Positions 17,031-24,723 of a stretch of 64,000 nt of DNA are shown piece by piece (the first letter of the stretch is position 1; the number at the start of each line of letters is the position of its first letter). The DNA is taken from NCBI RefSeq assembly GCF_008929045.1, contig NZ_VFAH01000014.1, positions 105,439 through 169,438 of the forward strand, read 5' to 3'. The stretch comes from Noviherbaspirillum aerium (GTDB taxonomy: Bacteria; Pseudomonadota; Gammaproteobacteria; Burkholderiales; Burkholderiaceae_D). Under the pieces are notes generated by a model. That model was given only the letters and a program-made list of their open reading frames with translations. It was not told where the DNA came from and made no database searches. The translations under genes were made by a program, and so were the position numbers.

Positions 17031-17999
17031 TTACTTGATGGCCTGGATGCGTTCCCAGTCGGATTTGCGATAGCCGAAGTCCTCGAACTTGACGGTCTTG
17101 AGCACCGTGTCGCGGAATTCATCGCGGTTGACTTCGGTGACCGACAGGCCTTTCTGCTTGAACACGTCGACCAGTTCCTTTTCACGCGCGACCACGTCGG
17201 CGCTGGCCTTCTGCGCCGCTTCCTGCGTCACTTCGCTGAAGATCTTCCTCTCGCCTTCCGAAAGCTGCTTCCACAGCTTGCCCGACACCACGGTATTGAG
17301 GTGGTCGACGATATGCGCGGTCAGGACGATGTTCTTCTGCACTTCATAGAACTTCTTCGCTTCGATCGTGGTAAGCGGATTTTCCTGGGCTTCGACGGTG
17401 CCGTTCTGCAGCGCCAGGTATACCTCGGCAAAGGCGATCGGCGAAGTGTTGGCGCCGCAGGCGCGCGGCATGGCGAGATAGGCCGGCACGTCGGGCACGC
17501 GGATCTTGAGGCCCTTCATGTCGGCGCACTTGGCGATCGGCTTGTTGGACGTGGTCTGGCGCGCGCCGTAGTAGGTGGTGGCGACGATGCGGTTGCCGGT
17601 CTTGTCCTCATAGCCCTTGGTGAGGTCGCGGTAGACGTCGCTCTTGGTGTACTTGATCAGATGGTCGGCGTCGCGGAACACATAGGGATAGTAGGTCACG
17701 CCGATGGGCGGATACGACTTGCTGGCGAAGCTGGAACCGGAAATGATCATGTCGACGGTGCCCAGCGCAAGGCCCTGGTTGATGTCGTTTTCCTTGCCGA
17801 GCTGCGACGCCGGATAGACATCGATCTGGTACTTGCCGTTGGTGCGCTTGCCGATTTCGCCGGCGGCCCATACCGACCATTTGTGAAAGGGTTCGGATGT
17901 CTCGTACACATGCGCCCACTTCAGCTTGGTCTGGGCACTGGCGCTGAATGCGAGTGCGGACGCGGCAACGACGAACAGGGTTTTCTTCCAGAATTTCAT
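17031..17999 (-). CDS. TRAP transporter substrate-binding protein (DctP type)
   Basis: 322 aa with a Sec signal peptide (MKFWKKTLFVVAASALAFSASAQ). The mature protein follows the DctP/SiaP fold: WAHVYETSEPFHKWSVWAAG, TNGKYQIDVYPASQLG, and the conserved ligand-binding Arg region GLKIRVPDVPAYLAM. It delivers substrate to the DctQM permease encoded downstream. AAGGAG ribosome binding site. The upstream dehydrogenase gene (104 bp away) suggests the ligand is an idonate-like hexonate or related polyol acid, but ligand class cannot be read from sequence alone. Confidence 0.92.
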   Translation of the reverse strand: MKFWKKTLFVVAASALAFSASAQTKLKWAHVYETSEPFHKWSVWAAGEIGKRTNGKYQIDVYPASQLGKENDINQGLALGTVDMIISGSSFASKSYPPIGVTYYPYVFRDADHLIKYTKSDVYRDLTKGYEDKTGNRIVATTYYGARQTTSNKPIAKCADMKGLKIRVPDVPAYLAMPRACGANTSPIAFAEVYLALQNGTVEAQENPLTTIEAKKFYEVQKNIVLTAHIVDHLNTVVSGKLWKQLSEGERKIFSEVTQEAAQKASADVVAREKELVDVFKQKGLSVTEVNRDEFRDTVLKTVKFEDFGYRKSDWERIQAIK

Positions 18000-18102
18000 G
18001 ATGGTCTCCTTGATTGGATGATGTGGTTCTTGTTATTGGAATTGGAATTGGTCAGGCCGGTATGCCGGTATGCGGGCCCGCGGCGCGCACGTGTTTCCGC
18101 AT

Positions 18103-19149
18103 CTATGACATCGCCGCCTCCCCGATCAGCTGCACCTTGGTGCTCCTGCTCTTGTCGGCCGCCAGCCGGAACGCATCCACCGCATCCTTCAGCGGCAGTT
18201 GCGCGGTCAGCAGCTGCCGCACATCGATGCGGCGCGATACCAGGTAATCGACGGCCCAGTCGAACTCGATGCCGAAGCGGAAGGCGCCCGCATAGTCGAG
18301 TTCGCGCGCCATGATGGCATTGGCCGGGAAATGCAGGCCTTCGGCAGGCAGCGTTCCGACCTGCACGATGCGCCCGCCGCGCCGGCAGGCATCAATGCAG
18401 GTAGCAAGCGCCGCCGCGTTGCCGGCCGCCTCGACGCAGACTTCGGCGACGCCGGCCGGATCGCTGATCGCGGCGGCGTCCAGGTCGCTGCGCACCACGG
18501 CATCCGCGCCGGCCGCAGTGGCGGCCCGCAGCGGATGATCGGCGACATCGCAGGCAATGATGCGTGCCGCACCCGCGAGCCGGGCCGCGATGACGATCAG
18601 GCAGCCGATGGTGCCGGCGCCAGTGACCAGCACGGTCTTGCCGAGCAGCGGGCCGCAGCGGTTGACCGCGTGCAGCGCCACCGCGAGCGGTTCGGCGAAG
18701 GCCAGTTCGCCGAACGATATGTCGGCTTCGACCGCGGTCAGCTGGCGCGCATTCAGCACGAAGCTCTCGCGAAACATGCCCTGCACATGCGGATAGATAC
18801 TGGCGCTGCCGAGAAAGCGCATCTGGGTGCACAGGTTTTCCCTGCCCTTGCGGCAGTAATCGCAGCTCCCGCAGGCCTGGGATGGATTGATCGCCACCTT
18901 CATGCCCGGCGCCAGCGAGGCGACGGCGCTGCCGGTGCGCAGCACCAGGCCGGAGGCTTCATGTCCGGGCGTCAGCGGTTCGCGGATCTGAAAGGCGCCG
19001 GCACGGCCGTGGAAGTAATAATGCAGATCGGAACCGCAGATGCCGGCCGCGCCAAGCTGCACTTCAACCTGATGCGGTGCCAGCGCGATGTCTTCCTGCT
19101 GCTCGAAACGCAAGTCGTTGGCTGCGTGAATCTTGCATGCTAATGTCAT
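18103..19149 (-). CDS. L-idonate 5-dehydrogenase-like zinc dehydrogenase
   Basis: 348 aa MDR-family enzyme. Catalytic zinc ligands are Cys38 (GICGSDLHYY) and His63-Glu64; structural Cys are at 93, 96, 99 and 107 (CGSCDYCRKGRENLC). The nucleotide-binding motif GAGTIG is at 177-182. ICGSDLHYYFHGRAGAFQIREP is the hallmark of L-idonate 5-dehydrogenases, which interconvert L-idonate and 5-ketogluconate with NAD(P). Other sugar-acid or polyol substrates are possible. It lies between the GntR regulator and the TRAP binding protein genes, all on the minus strand. Confidence 0.85.
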   Translation of the reverse strand: MTLACKIHAANDLRFEQQEDIALAPHQVEVQLGAAGICGSDLHYYFHGRAGAFQIREPLTPGHEASGLVLRTGSAVASLAPGMKVAINPSQACGSCDYCRKGRENLCTQMRFLGSASIYPHVQGMFRESFVLNARQLTAVEADISFGELAFAEPLAVALHAVNRCGPLLGKTVLVTGAGTIGCLIVIAARLAGAARIIACDVADHPLRAATAAGADAVVRSDLDAAAISDPAGVAEVCVEAAGNAAALATCIDACRRGGRIVQVGTLPAEGLHFPANAIMARELDYAGAFRFGIEFDWAVDYLVSRRIDVRQLLTAQLPLKDAVDAFRLAADKSRSTKVQLIGEAAMS

Positions 19150-19185
19150 GGCCCTGTCCCCCGCCGCTTGGCGTTATCTGGTTGG

Positions 19186-19230
19186 CGTTGTTCTTGCCGA
19201 CGTTGTTGTTGCCGACGTTGTTCTTGTCTT
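19186..19230. repeat. 15-bp tandem repeat, three units
   Basis: Three head-to-tail 15-bp units, CGTTGTT(C/G)TTGCCGA and one diverged, fill the gap directly after the GntR stop codon and before the idonate-type dehydrogenase. The function is unknown; it could be slipped-strand expansion or an intercistronic spacer. Confidence 0.7.
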
Positions 19231-19231
19231 G

Positions 19232-19930
19232 TTAATCGAGGCGCTTGGTCAGGCGCCGGTGCGAGCGGTCCATGTGCTTCTGCATGGCTGCCCGCGCCGC
19301 CGCCGCGTCTCTTTCTGCAACCGCGTCGGCCACCTTCCTGTGTTCTTCAATGGCAGCCCTCCAGCTCTCCGCATTTTCCAGGTGCTGTCCCAGCTTGGCC
19401 GAAATGGGATTGTTGCGCTGGTCGAACAGCAGGGCCACCACACTGATCAGCGCGCCGTTGCCGGCGATCTCCGCCAGGCGCAGGTGAAACAGCCGGTCAC
19501 CCTTCATCGGCACGCCGCCGGCATCGGCTTCCCGTCGCATCATGTCGAGCGCTTCATCCAGCAGCGCCAGCTGCCGCGGCTTGACCGCGCGCGCGGCAAG
19601 CGCCGCGATCTCGCCTTCAATTACCGCCCGCGCGCGGATCAGCTCCAGCGGTCCGTGCATGTCGGTCAGCAAGTCCGATGGCATCGAGCGGTCGGCGCGG
19701 CGCTCGCAGACATAGATGCCGGCGCCCTTGCGCACTTCGACGCAGCCTTCCACTTCCAGCGCGATCAGCGCTTCCCGCACCGAGGGCCGCGACACGCCGA
19801 GCTGCAGCGCCAGATCGCGTTCCGGAGGCAGCCTGCTGCCCGGCCTGAACTCCTCGCAGCGGATCAGCTCGCGCAACTGGTCGGCGATCTGGCGATACAG
19901 GCGCTGCGGTTCGATGAGTTGTATCGGCAT
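19232..19930 (-). CDS. FadR-subfamily GntR transcriptional regulator (block A)
   Basis: 232 aa from the Met at 19930. This start is chosen because the paralogue at 21725-22507 also begins MPIQ(L/A)IEP(Q/K)RLYRQI. A winged helix-turn-helix occupies residues 10-75 (SRLPPERDLALQLGVSRPSVREALIALEVEG). A helical FCD ligand-binding domain follows at about 90-225 (RARAVIEGEIAALAA, DRLFHLRLAEIAGN, EEHRKVADAVAERD), with the His residues that usually bind a metal. It heads the TRAP operon and is divergent from the Ldh-type gene at 20192, so it probably controls both. The likely effector is a sugar acid. Confidence 0.9.
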   Translation of the reverse strand: MPIQLIEPQRLYRQIADQLRELIRCEEFRPGSRLPPERDLALQLGVSRPSVREALIALEVEGCVEVRKGAGIYVCERRADRSMPSDLLTDMHGPLELIRARAVIEGEIAALAARAVKPRQLALLDEALDMMRREADAGGVPMKGDRLFHLRLAEIAGNGALISVVALLFDQRNNPISAKLGQHLENAESWRAAIEEHRKVADAVAERDAAAARAAMQKHMDRSHRRLTKRLD

Positions 19931-19991
19931 GAGATCGTTTCCGTTCATGGGGAGTGGCGCCGCGTTGCCTTTTTCTCCGACTTTCTGGTAA

Positions 19992-20006
19992 ATTGGCCTT
20001 ACCAAT
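19992..20006. promoter_or_regulatory. Candidate GntR/FadR-type operator
   Basis: ATTGG-N5-CCAAT, the outline of FadR/PdhR-type operators, lies in the divergent region between the GntR gene and the Ldh-type gene. The inner bases are not symmetric. It resembles the better palindrome at 24494-24508 in block B. Confidence 0.5.
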
Positions 20007-20191
20007 AGACCGGATAATTTCATTTCCGATTGCGCTTGTCAAGCAGATAAAACATCGCACCTCGCACCGGTCAAGCAGGCAATGCATTACGGGCATCCGC
20101 GTGCTCTGGCGGCACGGGGGCGCAGTGGTGCGCATGGTGCCCGTTGGAGCGCGATGATGCGAGGAAAGCCAATACAACCCGGAGCAGACAC

Positions 20192-21283
20192 ATGAACGAC
20201 ACCAAGCATTTTTCAACAGGCATCAAGATCTCGGCGGCCGACCTGCATGCGCTCGTTTGCGCCATCTGGCGCAGCGCCGGCAGCGAGGAACGGGAAGCGG
20301 TCCTCGTTGCCGATCATCTGGTGCAAGCCAATCTTTCCGGACACGATTCCCATGGCGTCGGCATGATTCCGCGCTATCTGCGTTCGCTGGCGGATGGCGA
20401 ACTGACGCTGAACCGGCATGCGAAACTCGTGCGCGACGCCGGCGCGGTCCTCACTGTCGAAGGCGGTCTGGCCTTCGGACAGGTGGCAGCAAGGGAGGCG
20501 ATGGACATGGGCATCGAACGCGCGAAGAGACTGGGTATTTGCGCGGTCGGCCTGCGCAACGCGCATCACATCGGACGCATCGGGCACTGGGCGGAGCAAT
20601 GCGCGGAAGCGGGACTGGTGTCCTTTCATTTCGTCAATGTCGCCGGCGACCCGCTGGTGGCGCCTTTCGGCGGCATCGACGCGCGCTTTGGCACCAACCC
20701 GTTCTGCGCCGCCTATCCGCGGCGCGGCAAGCCGCCGCTGGTACTGGATTTCGCGACGAGCCGGGTTGCCTTCGGCAAGACCAGGGTCGCTTACAACAAG
20801 GGCGTGCAGCTGCCCGAGGGTTGCGTGATCGATCACCAGGGCCGACCCACCACCGATCCGCGCGTGATGCATGAAACGCCGCGCGGATCGCTGCTGACCC
20901 TGGGCGAGTTCAAGGGTTACGGACTGGCGGCGATGTGCGAAGTGTTCGCCGGCGCGCTCAGCGGCGGCTTCACCACGCATGCGGAAACCATCGTGCACTC
21001 GAATGCGATCATCAACTGCATGCTGTCGGTGATTCTTGACCCGGCGGCGTTCGATGCGCCGGATGCGGATGCCGAAGCCGAGGCTTTCCTCGCCTGGGTG
21101 AAGGCCTCGCCGCTGCAGCAGGACGCCGGAGAAATCCAGGTGCCGGGCGAGCCGGAACTGGCGCGCCGGCGGGAACGCGGCGACAACGGGATTCCGATCG
21201 ACGGCACCACCTGGGAGCAGCTCTTGGATGCGGCTCGGCAGTTTGCGGTGGCGGTGCCTGCGGTGCGGAGTGATCAAAGCTGA
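20192..21283 (+). CDS. Ldh-family NAD(P)-dependent oxidoreductase (malate/L-lactate dehydrogenase-like)
   Basis: 363 aa; GGAG ribosome binding site 6 nt before ATG at 20192. This is the Ldh_2/DlgD/ComC fold, unrelated to classical malate dehydrogenase. Signature segments are NLSGHDSHGVGMIPRY, RNAHHIGRIGHWAEQ with the catalytic His, APFGGIDARFGTNP, and TLGEFKGYGLAAMCEVF. Members reduce 2-keto acids such as 2,3-diketogulonate, sulfopyruvate or pyrroline carboxylates. Beside the sugar-acid genes, a keto-sugar-acid substrate is likely. It is transcribed divergently from the GntR/TRAP operon. Confidence 0.88.
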   Translation: MNDTKHFSTGIKISAADLHALVCAIWRSAGSEEREAVLVADHLVQANLSGHDSHGVGMIPRYLRSLADGELTLNRHAKLVRDAGAVLTVEGGLAFGQVAAREAMDMGIERAKRLGICAVGLRNAHHIGRIGHWAEQCAEAGLVSFHFVNVAGDPLVAPFGGIDARFGTNPFCAAYPRRGKPPLVLDFATSRVAFGKTRVAYNKGVQLPEGCVIDHQGRPTTDPRVMHETPRGSLLTLGEFKGYGLAAMCEVFAGALSGGFTTHAETIVHSNAIINCMLSVILDPAAFDAPDADAEAEAFLAWVKASPLQQDAGEIQVPGEPELARRRERGDNGIPIDGTTWEQLLDAARQFAVAVPAVRSDQS

Positions 21284-21326
21284 TCAGGCTGGCAGGCCTG
21301 GGAGTGGATGGCGGGGATGGCGGGGA

Positions 21327-21562
21327 TTGCCAGGACGGCAGGAGGTCTTGCTGCCGCCTTCATCCCCATCCCTTTTCCCGCCCGCGGGAGAAGGGAGCAG
21401 GCAAGCATCGACGGAATCCTGATATGGAGAGTGAAACCCCTCTCCCGCAGGCGGGAGAGGGGCAGGGGGTGAGGGGAATCGCCAAGACAGCAGAAGGCCG
21501 TGCTGCCGCCCTCATCCCCAACCCTTCTTCCGCCTGCGGGAGAAGGGAGCAAGTCAGCTTCG
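21327..21562. repeat. Cluster of three REP-like palindromes
   Basis: Three 26-bp hairpins with 12-bp arms and 2-nt loops lie at 21370-21395, 21437-21462 and 21522-21547. The middle one, CCCCTCTCCCGC/GCGGGAGAGGGG, is perfect and followed by an AGGGGGTGAGGGG tail. The outer two have one mismatch each and lie in the opposite orientation, preceded by TCATCCCCA(A/T)CCC. Outer copies sit in a longer imperfect direct repeat with about 150-bp spacing. Another copy is at 56305. They fill the gap between two convergent genes and may also stop transcription. The rest of 21284-21724 holds nothing else I can identify. Confidence 0.8.
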
Positions 21563-21724
21563 GCGAAATGCCGCAGCGCCTGCGTCAACCCCTGCCTGCG
21601 AATTAAAAGATGCTGTCTGCATCCACCGGCCACCCAGGCAAATCACTCAGTTGCCGGCAGACAGAGCCAGACGGCAACCCCTGCAAACGCGGAATGCCGA
21701 CAAGTTGAACCCGCCCGACTCGAA

Positions 21725-22507
21725 TCAGCCAAGTTTCTTCACACGTTTCACCGGCACCGCCGGTTTGCGGGCGGCGGCGCGAACCGCCTTGACGGCCGGT
21801 TTGGGCTTCGGTGTCGGCGTCAGCGTCGCCGTCATGCGCTTGTAGGCGATGTCCATGTGGCGCCGCATCGCGGCCCGCGCCTTCACCGGGTCCTTGGCGC
21901 GCAGTGCGGCCAGCACCTCGCGGTGCTCCTCGATCGCCTGGCGCCAGGTATCCTCGGTTTCGAAATGGCTGTGCAACTGGTCGTACAGCGGCCCGAGGCG
22001 CAGGTCATTGAGCCGGCGCACGGTGCCGACGAGCACGCTGTTGCCGGTCGCCTCGGCCACGCGGATATGAAACAGCCGGTCCGTCTCCAGCGGCTTGACG
22101 CCGGCGTCGGCATCGGCTTCCATCGCGTCGATGGCTTCCTCGACCGCATCGAACTGCGCCTTGCGACCGGTTTTCGCCGCGAGCGCCGCCACTTCGCCTT
22201 CCAGCACGGCGCGCGCCTGGATCAGTTCGAGCGGGCCTTCCTCGGCATCGAGATCGTGGCCGGGCTGGTTCGATGGCGGTTCGCAGACATAGATGCCCGA
22301 ACCCATCCTCACCTCGATATACCCTTCCACCTCCAGCGCGATCAGCGCTTCGCGCAGCGAAGGCCGGCTGACGCCCAGCTTTTCGGCAAGGTCGCGCTCC
22401 GCGGGCAGGCGTGAGCCGACAGGGAATTCCCCCCGCTGGATGAGGGTGCGCAGCTGCTCGCTGATCTGTCGGTAGAGACGCTTCGGCTCGATGGCTTGGA
22501 TTGGCAT
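21725..22507 (-). CDS. FadR-subfamily GntR transcriptional regulator (block B)
   Basis: 260 aa from the Met at 22507, chosen to match the paralogue ending at 19232; the two are closely similar over about 225 residues. The winged helix-turn-helix is at 10-75 (SRLPAERDLAEKLGVSRPSLREALIALEVEG). The FCD domain is at about 90-225 (RARAVLEGEVAALAA, DRLFHIRVAEATGN, IEEHREVLAALRAKD). Unlike the paralogue it has a 35-residue Lys/Pro/Ala-rich tail (TPKPKPAVKAVRAAARK), histone H1-like and probably DNA-binding. It lies downstream of the Ldh/SDR genes and probably regulates block B. Confidence 0.9.
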   Translation of the reverse strand: MPIQAIEPKRLYRQISEQLRTLIQRGEFPVGSRLPAERDLAEKLGVSRPSLREALIALEVEGYIEVRMGSGIYVCEPPSNQPGHDLDAEEGPLELIQARAVLEGEVAALAAKTGRKAQFDAVEEAIDAMEADADAGVKPLETDRLFHIRVAEATGNSVLVGTVRRLNDLRLGPLYDQLHSHFETEDTWRQAIEEHREVLAALRAKDPVKARAAMRRHMDIAYKRMTATLTPTPKPKPAVKAVRAAARKPAVPVKRVKKLG

Positions 22508-22616
22508 GACGGTGTTCTGGTACGGAAATGACGAGACGGGTTTCAATTATGCAGCAGGCCGCCTGCGCAGGCTGTATGACCTTTAGACCAATCCCTCAAA
22601 TAGTTGCCCGGAGCGG

Positions 22617-23687
22617 TCAATGCGGCGGCGGAAATTCCAGCCCGTAGCGCCGGGCGCATTCGGAAAGCGCCGGCGGTATCGCGGGATGCAATGCGATGCC
22701 CTGCCCGAGCTGCTCTTCGCGCACCGCGAGCGCGCGGTCGCCCGGCATGCGCACCGCGGTGGCGCCGGGCCGGGGCGGGTTGCTGCGGCAGGCGTCGGCC
22801 ACCCAGTCCATCTGGCGCAGGAAGGCGTCGCTTCCGCCGAAGGCTTGCGGATCATACAGCGACAGGAACACGTTCGCGCCCCAGCCTTCGGCCGGATCGG
22901 CGCGGCCATGCCCGGCCAGTCCGCCGGTAAGGGCTTCGATCAGCAGGGCGAGCCCGAATCCCTTGTGTCCGCCGGCAAGGCCGCCGAGCGGCAGGATGGT
23001 GCCCGGCGGACTGGCCGCCAGCACCGCCGGATCGCGGCTGGGCCGGCCTTCGCCATCCAGCAGGCAATCCTCTTCATACATCATGCCGGCCTTGTGCAGG
23101 CGGGCCGTCATGCCGTTGGTCTTGATCGATGCGGAAATGTCGATCAGGAAAGGCGTGCCCGAGGTCGGGATGCCGGCGGCGATCGGATTGGGGGTGAAGA
23201 CCGCCCGCTTGCCGCCGTGCGGCGCCACGCTGGCGACCGCCGGATCGGAGCAGGACAGCACGATCATGAATCCCGCGCCGGTGGCGCGCAGCAGATAGCT
23301 GGCAAGGCAGGCGATATGATGGCTGCGCCGGATGACAAGGGTGGCGCTGCCGTATTCGCGGGCGCGCGGCATCAGGGCATTGATGCCATTCATCACCAGC
23401 CACGGTCCCGGAAGCCGGCCGCCGTCCCAGGTGAGCGCGCCGCCGCGGTCGGCGATCACGGTCGCCTCGCCGGATCGCGCCATGCTTCCCTGCTCGAGTT
23501 CGCGCACATACGGCGCGAGCAGCGCCAGTCCGTGCGTGTCATGCCCGAGCAAATCGCCCTCCACCAGTACATGCGCCACCGTTTCGGCGATCACCGAATC
23601 CATGCCGGCCGCCTGCAGCAGGCGGATGGCGAAAATGCTCAGGTCCTCCGCACCGTAGCGGTCCGCGGACGCCGCGCCGGCCGCCAT
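22617..23687 (-). CDS. Ldh-family oxidoreductase (block B)
   Basis: 356 aa. The start at 23687 overlaps the SDR stop by one base (TGATG), so the two are translationally coupled. The frame is open further upstream but overlaps the SDR, so the internal Met is chosen. Family segments are EGDLLGHDTHGLALLAPY, RRSHHIACLASYLLRATG with the catalytic His, APHGGKRAVFTPNP and LGGLAGGHKGFGLALLIEAL. It is a diverged paralogue of the gene at 20192. It probably reduces or oxidises a 2-keto/2-hydroxy sugar acid with NAD(P)H. Confidence 0.87.
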   Translation of the reverse strand: MAAGAASADRYGAEDLSIFAIRLLQAAGMDSVIAETVAHVLVEGDLLGHDTHGLALLAPYVRELEQGSMARSGEATVIADRGGALTWDGGRLPGPWLVMNGINALMPRAREYGSATLVIRRSHHIACLASYLLRATGAGFMIVLSCSDPAVASVAPHGGKRAVFTPNPIAAGIPTSGTPFLIDISASIKTNGMTARLHKAGMMYEEDCLLDGEGRPSRDPAVLAASPPGTILPLGGLAGGHKGFGLALLIEALTGGLAGHGRADPAEGWGANVFLSLYDPQAFGGSDAFLRQMDWVADACRSNPPRPGATAVRMPGDRALAVREEQLGQGIALHPAIPPALSECARRYGLEFPPPH

Positions 23688-24445
23688 CAGTAGGTCCCCC
23701 TGCCGCCCGACACATCGAACACTGCCGCCGTGGAGAACGAACATTCGGCGGAAGACAGCCAGGTCACCAGCGCGGCGACTTCTTCCACCGTGCCGAAGCG
23801 GTTCATCGGGATCTTGGACAGCATGTAATCGATGTGCTGCTGCGTCATCTGCGCGAACATGCCGGTGCGCACCGCCGCCGGCGTGACACAGTTGACGCGG
23901 ATGCCGGTCTGCGCCAGTTCCTTGCCGAGCGACTTGGTCAGGGAGATCACGCCGGCCTTGGAAGCGCTGTAGGCGGAGGCATTGGGATTGCCTTCCTTGC
24001 CCGCAATCGAGGCGATGTTGACGATGCGCCCGTAATCCCTTTCCCGCATATGCGGCACCAGCGCGCGGCAGCAGAGGAAGGGGCCGCGCAGATTGATGTT
24101 CATGACGCGGTCCCATTCCTCCGGCGGATAATCCGCCACGCTCATGTTGGGCCCGGTGATCCCCGCGCTGGTGACCAGCACGTCGACGGCGCCGAAGCGA
24201 TCCAGGGTGGCGTCGCGCGCTTTCGCAACCGACTCTTCGCTGGCAACGTCGACCGCCACCGCCTGCACCCGCTCCCGGTCGAACTGGCCGGAAGCTTCCT
24301 CAAGGCTTGCCTCGTCCCTGTCCCACAGGCTGATGGTGGCGCCGCCCTCGGCCAGGCGCCGGGCAATGGCCAGCCCGATGCCGGCCGCGCCGCCGGTGAT
24401 CACCGCATGCCGTCCCGAAAAGTCATAGTGATTGCGATCCTGCAT
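23687..24445 (-). CDS. SDR-family oxidoreductase (FabG-like)
   Basis: 252 aa from ATG 24445, with AAGGAG just upstream. The frame extends to 24583, but that part is not SDR-like. Coenzyme motif TGGAAGIG at about 18-25, catalytic Ser (NIASIAG) and Tyr-x3-Lys (AYSASKAG), and PAAVRTGM after the active site. Asp at the end of beta-2 (LWDRDE) suggests NAD. In this context it should oxidise a hydroxyl of a sugar acid. It is the first gene of the minus-strand unit SDR-Ldh-GntR and is divergent from the dehydratase gene at 24724. Confidence 0.9.
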   Translation of the reverse strand: MQDRNHYDFSGRHAVITGGAAGIGLAIARRLAEGGATISLWDRDEASLEEASGQFDRERVQAVAVDVASEESVAKARDATLDRFGAVDVLVTSAGITGPNMSVADYPPEEWDRVMNINLRGPFLCCRALVPHMRERDYGRIVNIASIAGKEGNPNASAYSASKAGVISLTKSLGKELAQTGIRVNCVTPAAVRTGMFAQMTQQHIDYMLSKIPMNRFGTVEEVAALVTWLSSAECSFSTAAVFDVSGGRGTY

Positions 24446-24493
24446 CTTCGTCTCCTTGTTATTGGCTTTTGGTTGAAGTTTGTTATCATCGCT

Positions 24494-24508
24494 ATTGGTC
24501 AGACCAAT
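24494..24508. promoter_or_regulatory. Palindromic FadR/GntR-type operator
   Basis: ATTGGTC-A-GACCAAT is a perfect 15-bp palindrome, 49 bp upstream of the SDR start in the divergent region. It fits the FadR/PdhR operator shape (TGGTC-N-GACCA). The regulator at 21725-22507 is the best candidate to bind it. Confidence 0.7.
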
Positions 24509-24633
24509 TGTCCAATTGTATTGAGCCTGCGCCGGCATGTCCACAGGCCCGTGCGCATTTCGATGGAGATTGAGGCGCATCAATGTCGCTGCGGCAAGGA
24601 CGCGGGTTCCGAAGCAGCGGGTTGCCAGGATAT

Positions 24634-24644
24634 TGGTATTACCA
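24634..24644. promoter_or_regulatory. Second GntR-type operator candidate
   Basis: TGGTA-T-TACCA, a perfect 11-bp palindrome within ATTGGTATTACCACT, lies 80 bp upstream of the dehydratase start. It is the same operator class as the site at 24494, placed for control of the rightward genes. Confidence 0.6.
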
Positions 24645-24723
24645 CTTTACCTATCGCGCAAACTCAAATAGACTTTGCGCAGCGGTTGCAAGCACGACAG
24701 CACAAACTTGAACGGGAGACACC

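Noticed and set aside
16896..18314. 472-codon plus-strand frame across the TRAP binding protein gene
   Set aside because: It is antisense to DctP, which has a signal peptide and family motifs; the frame has none.
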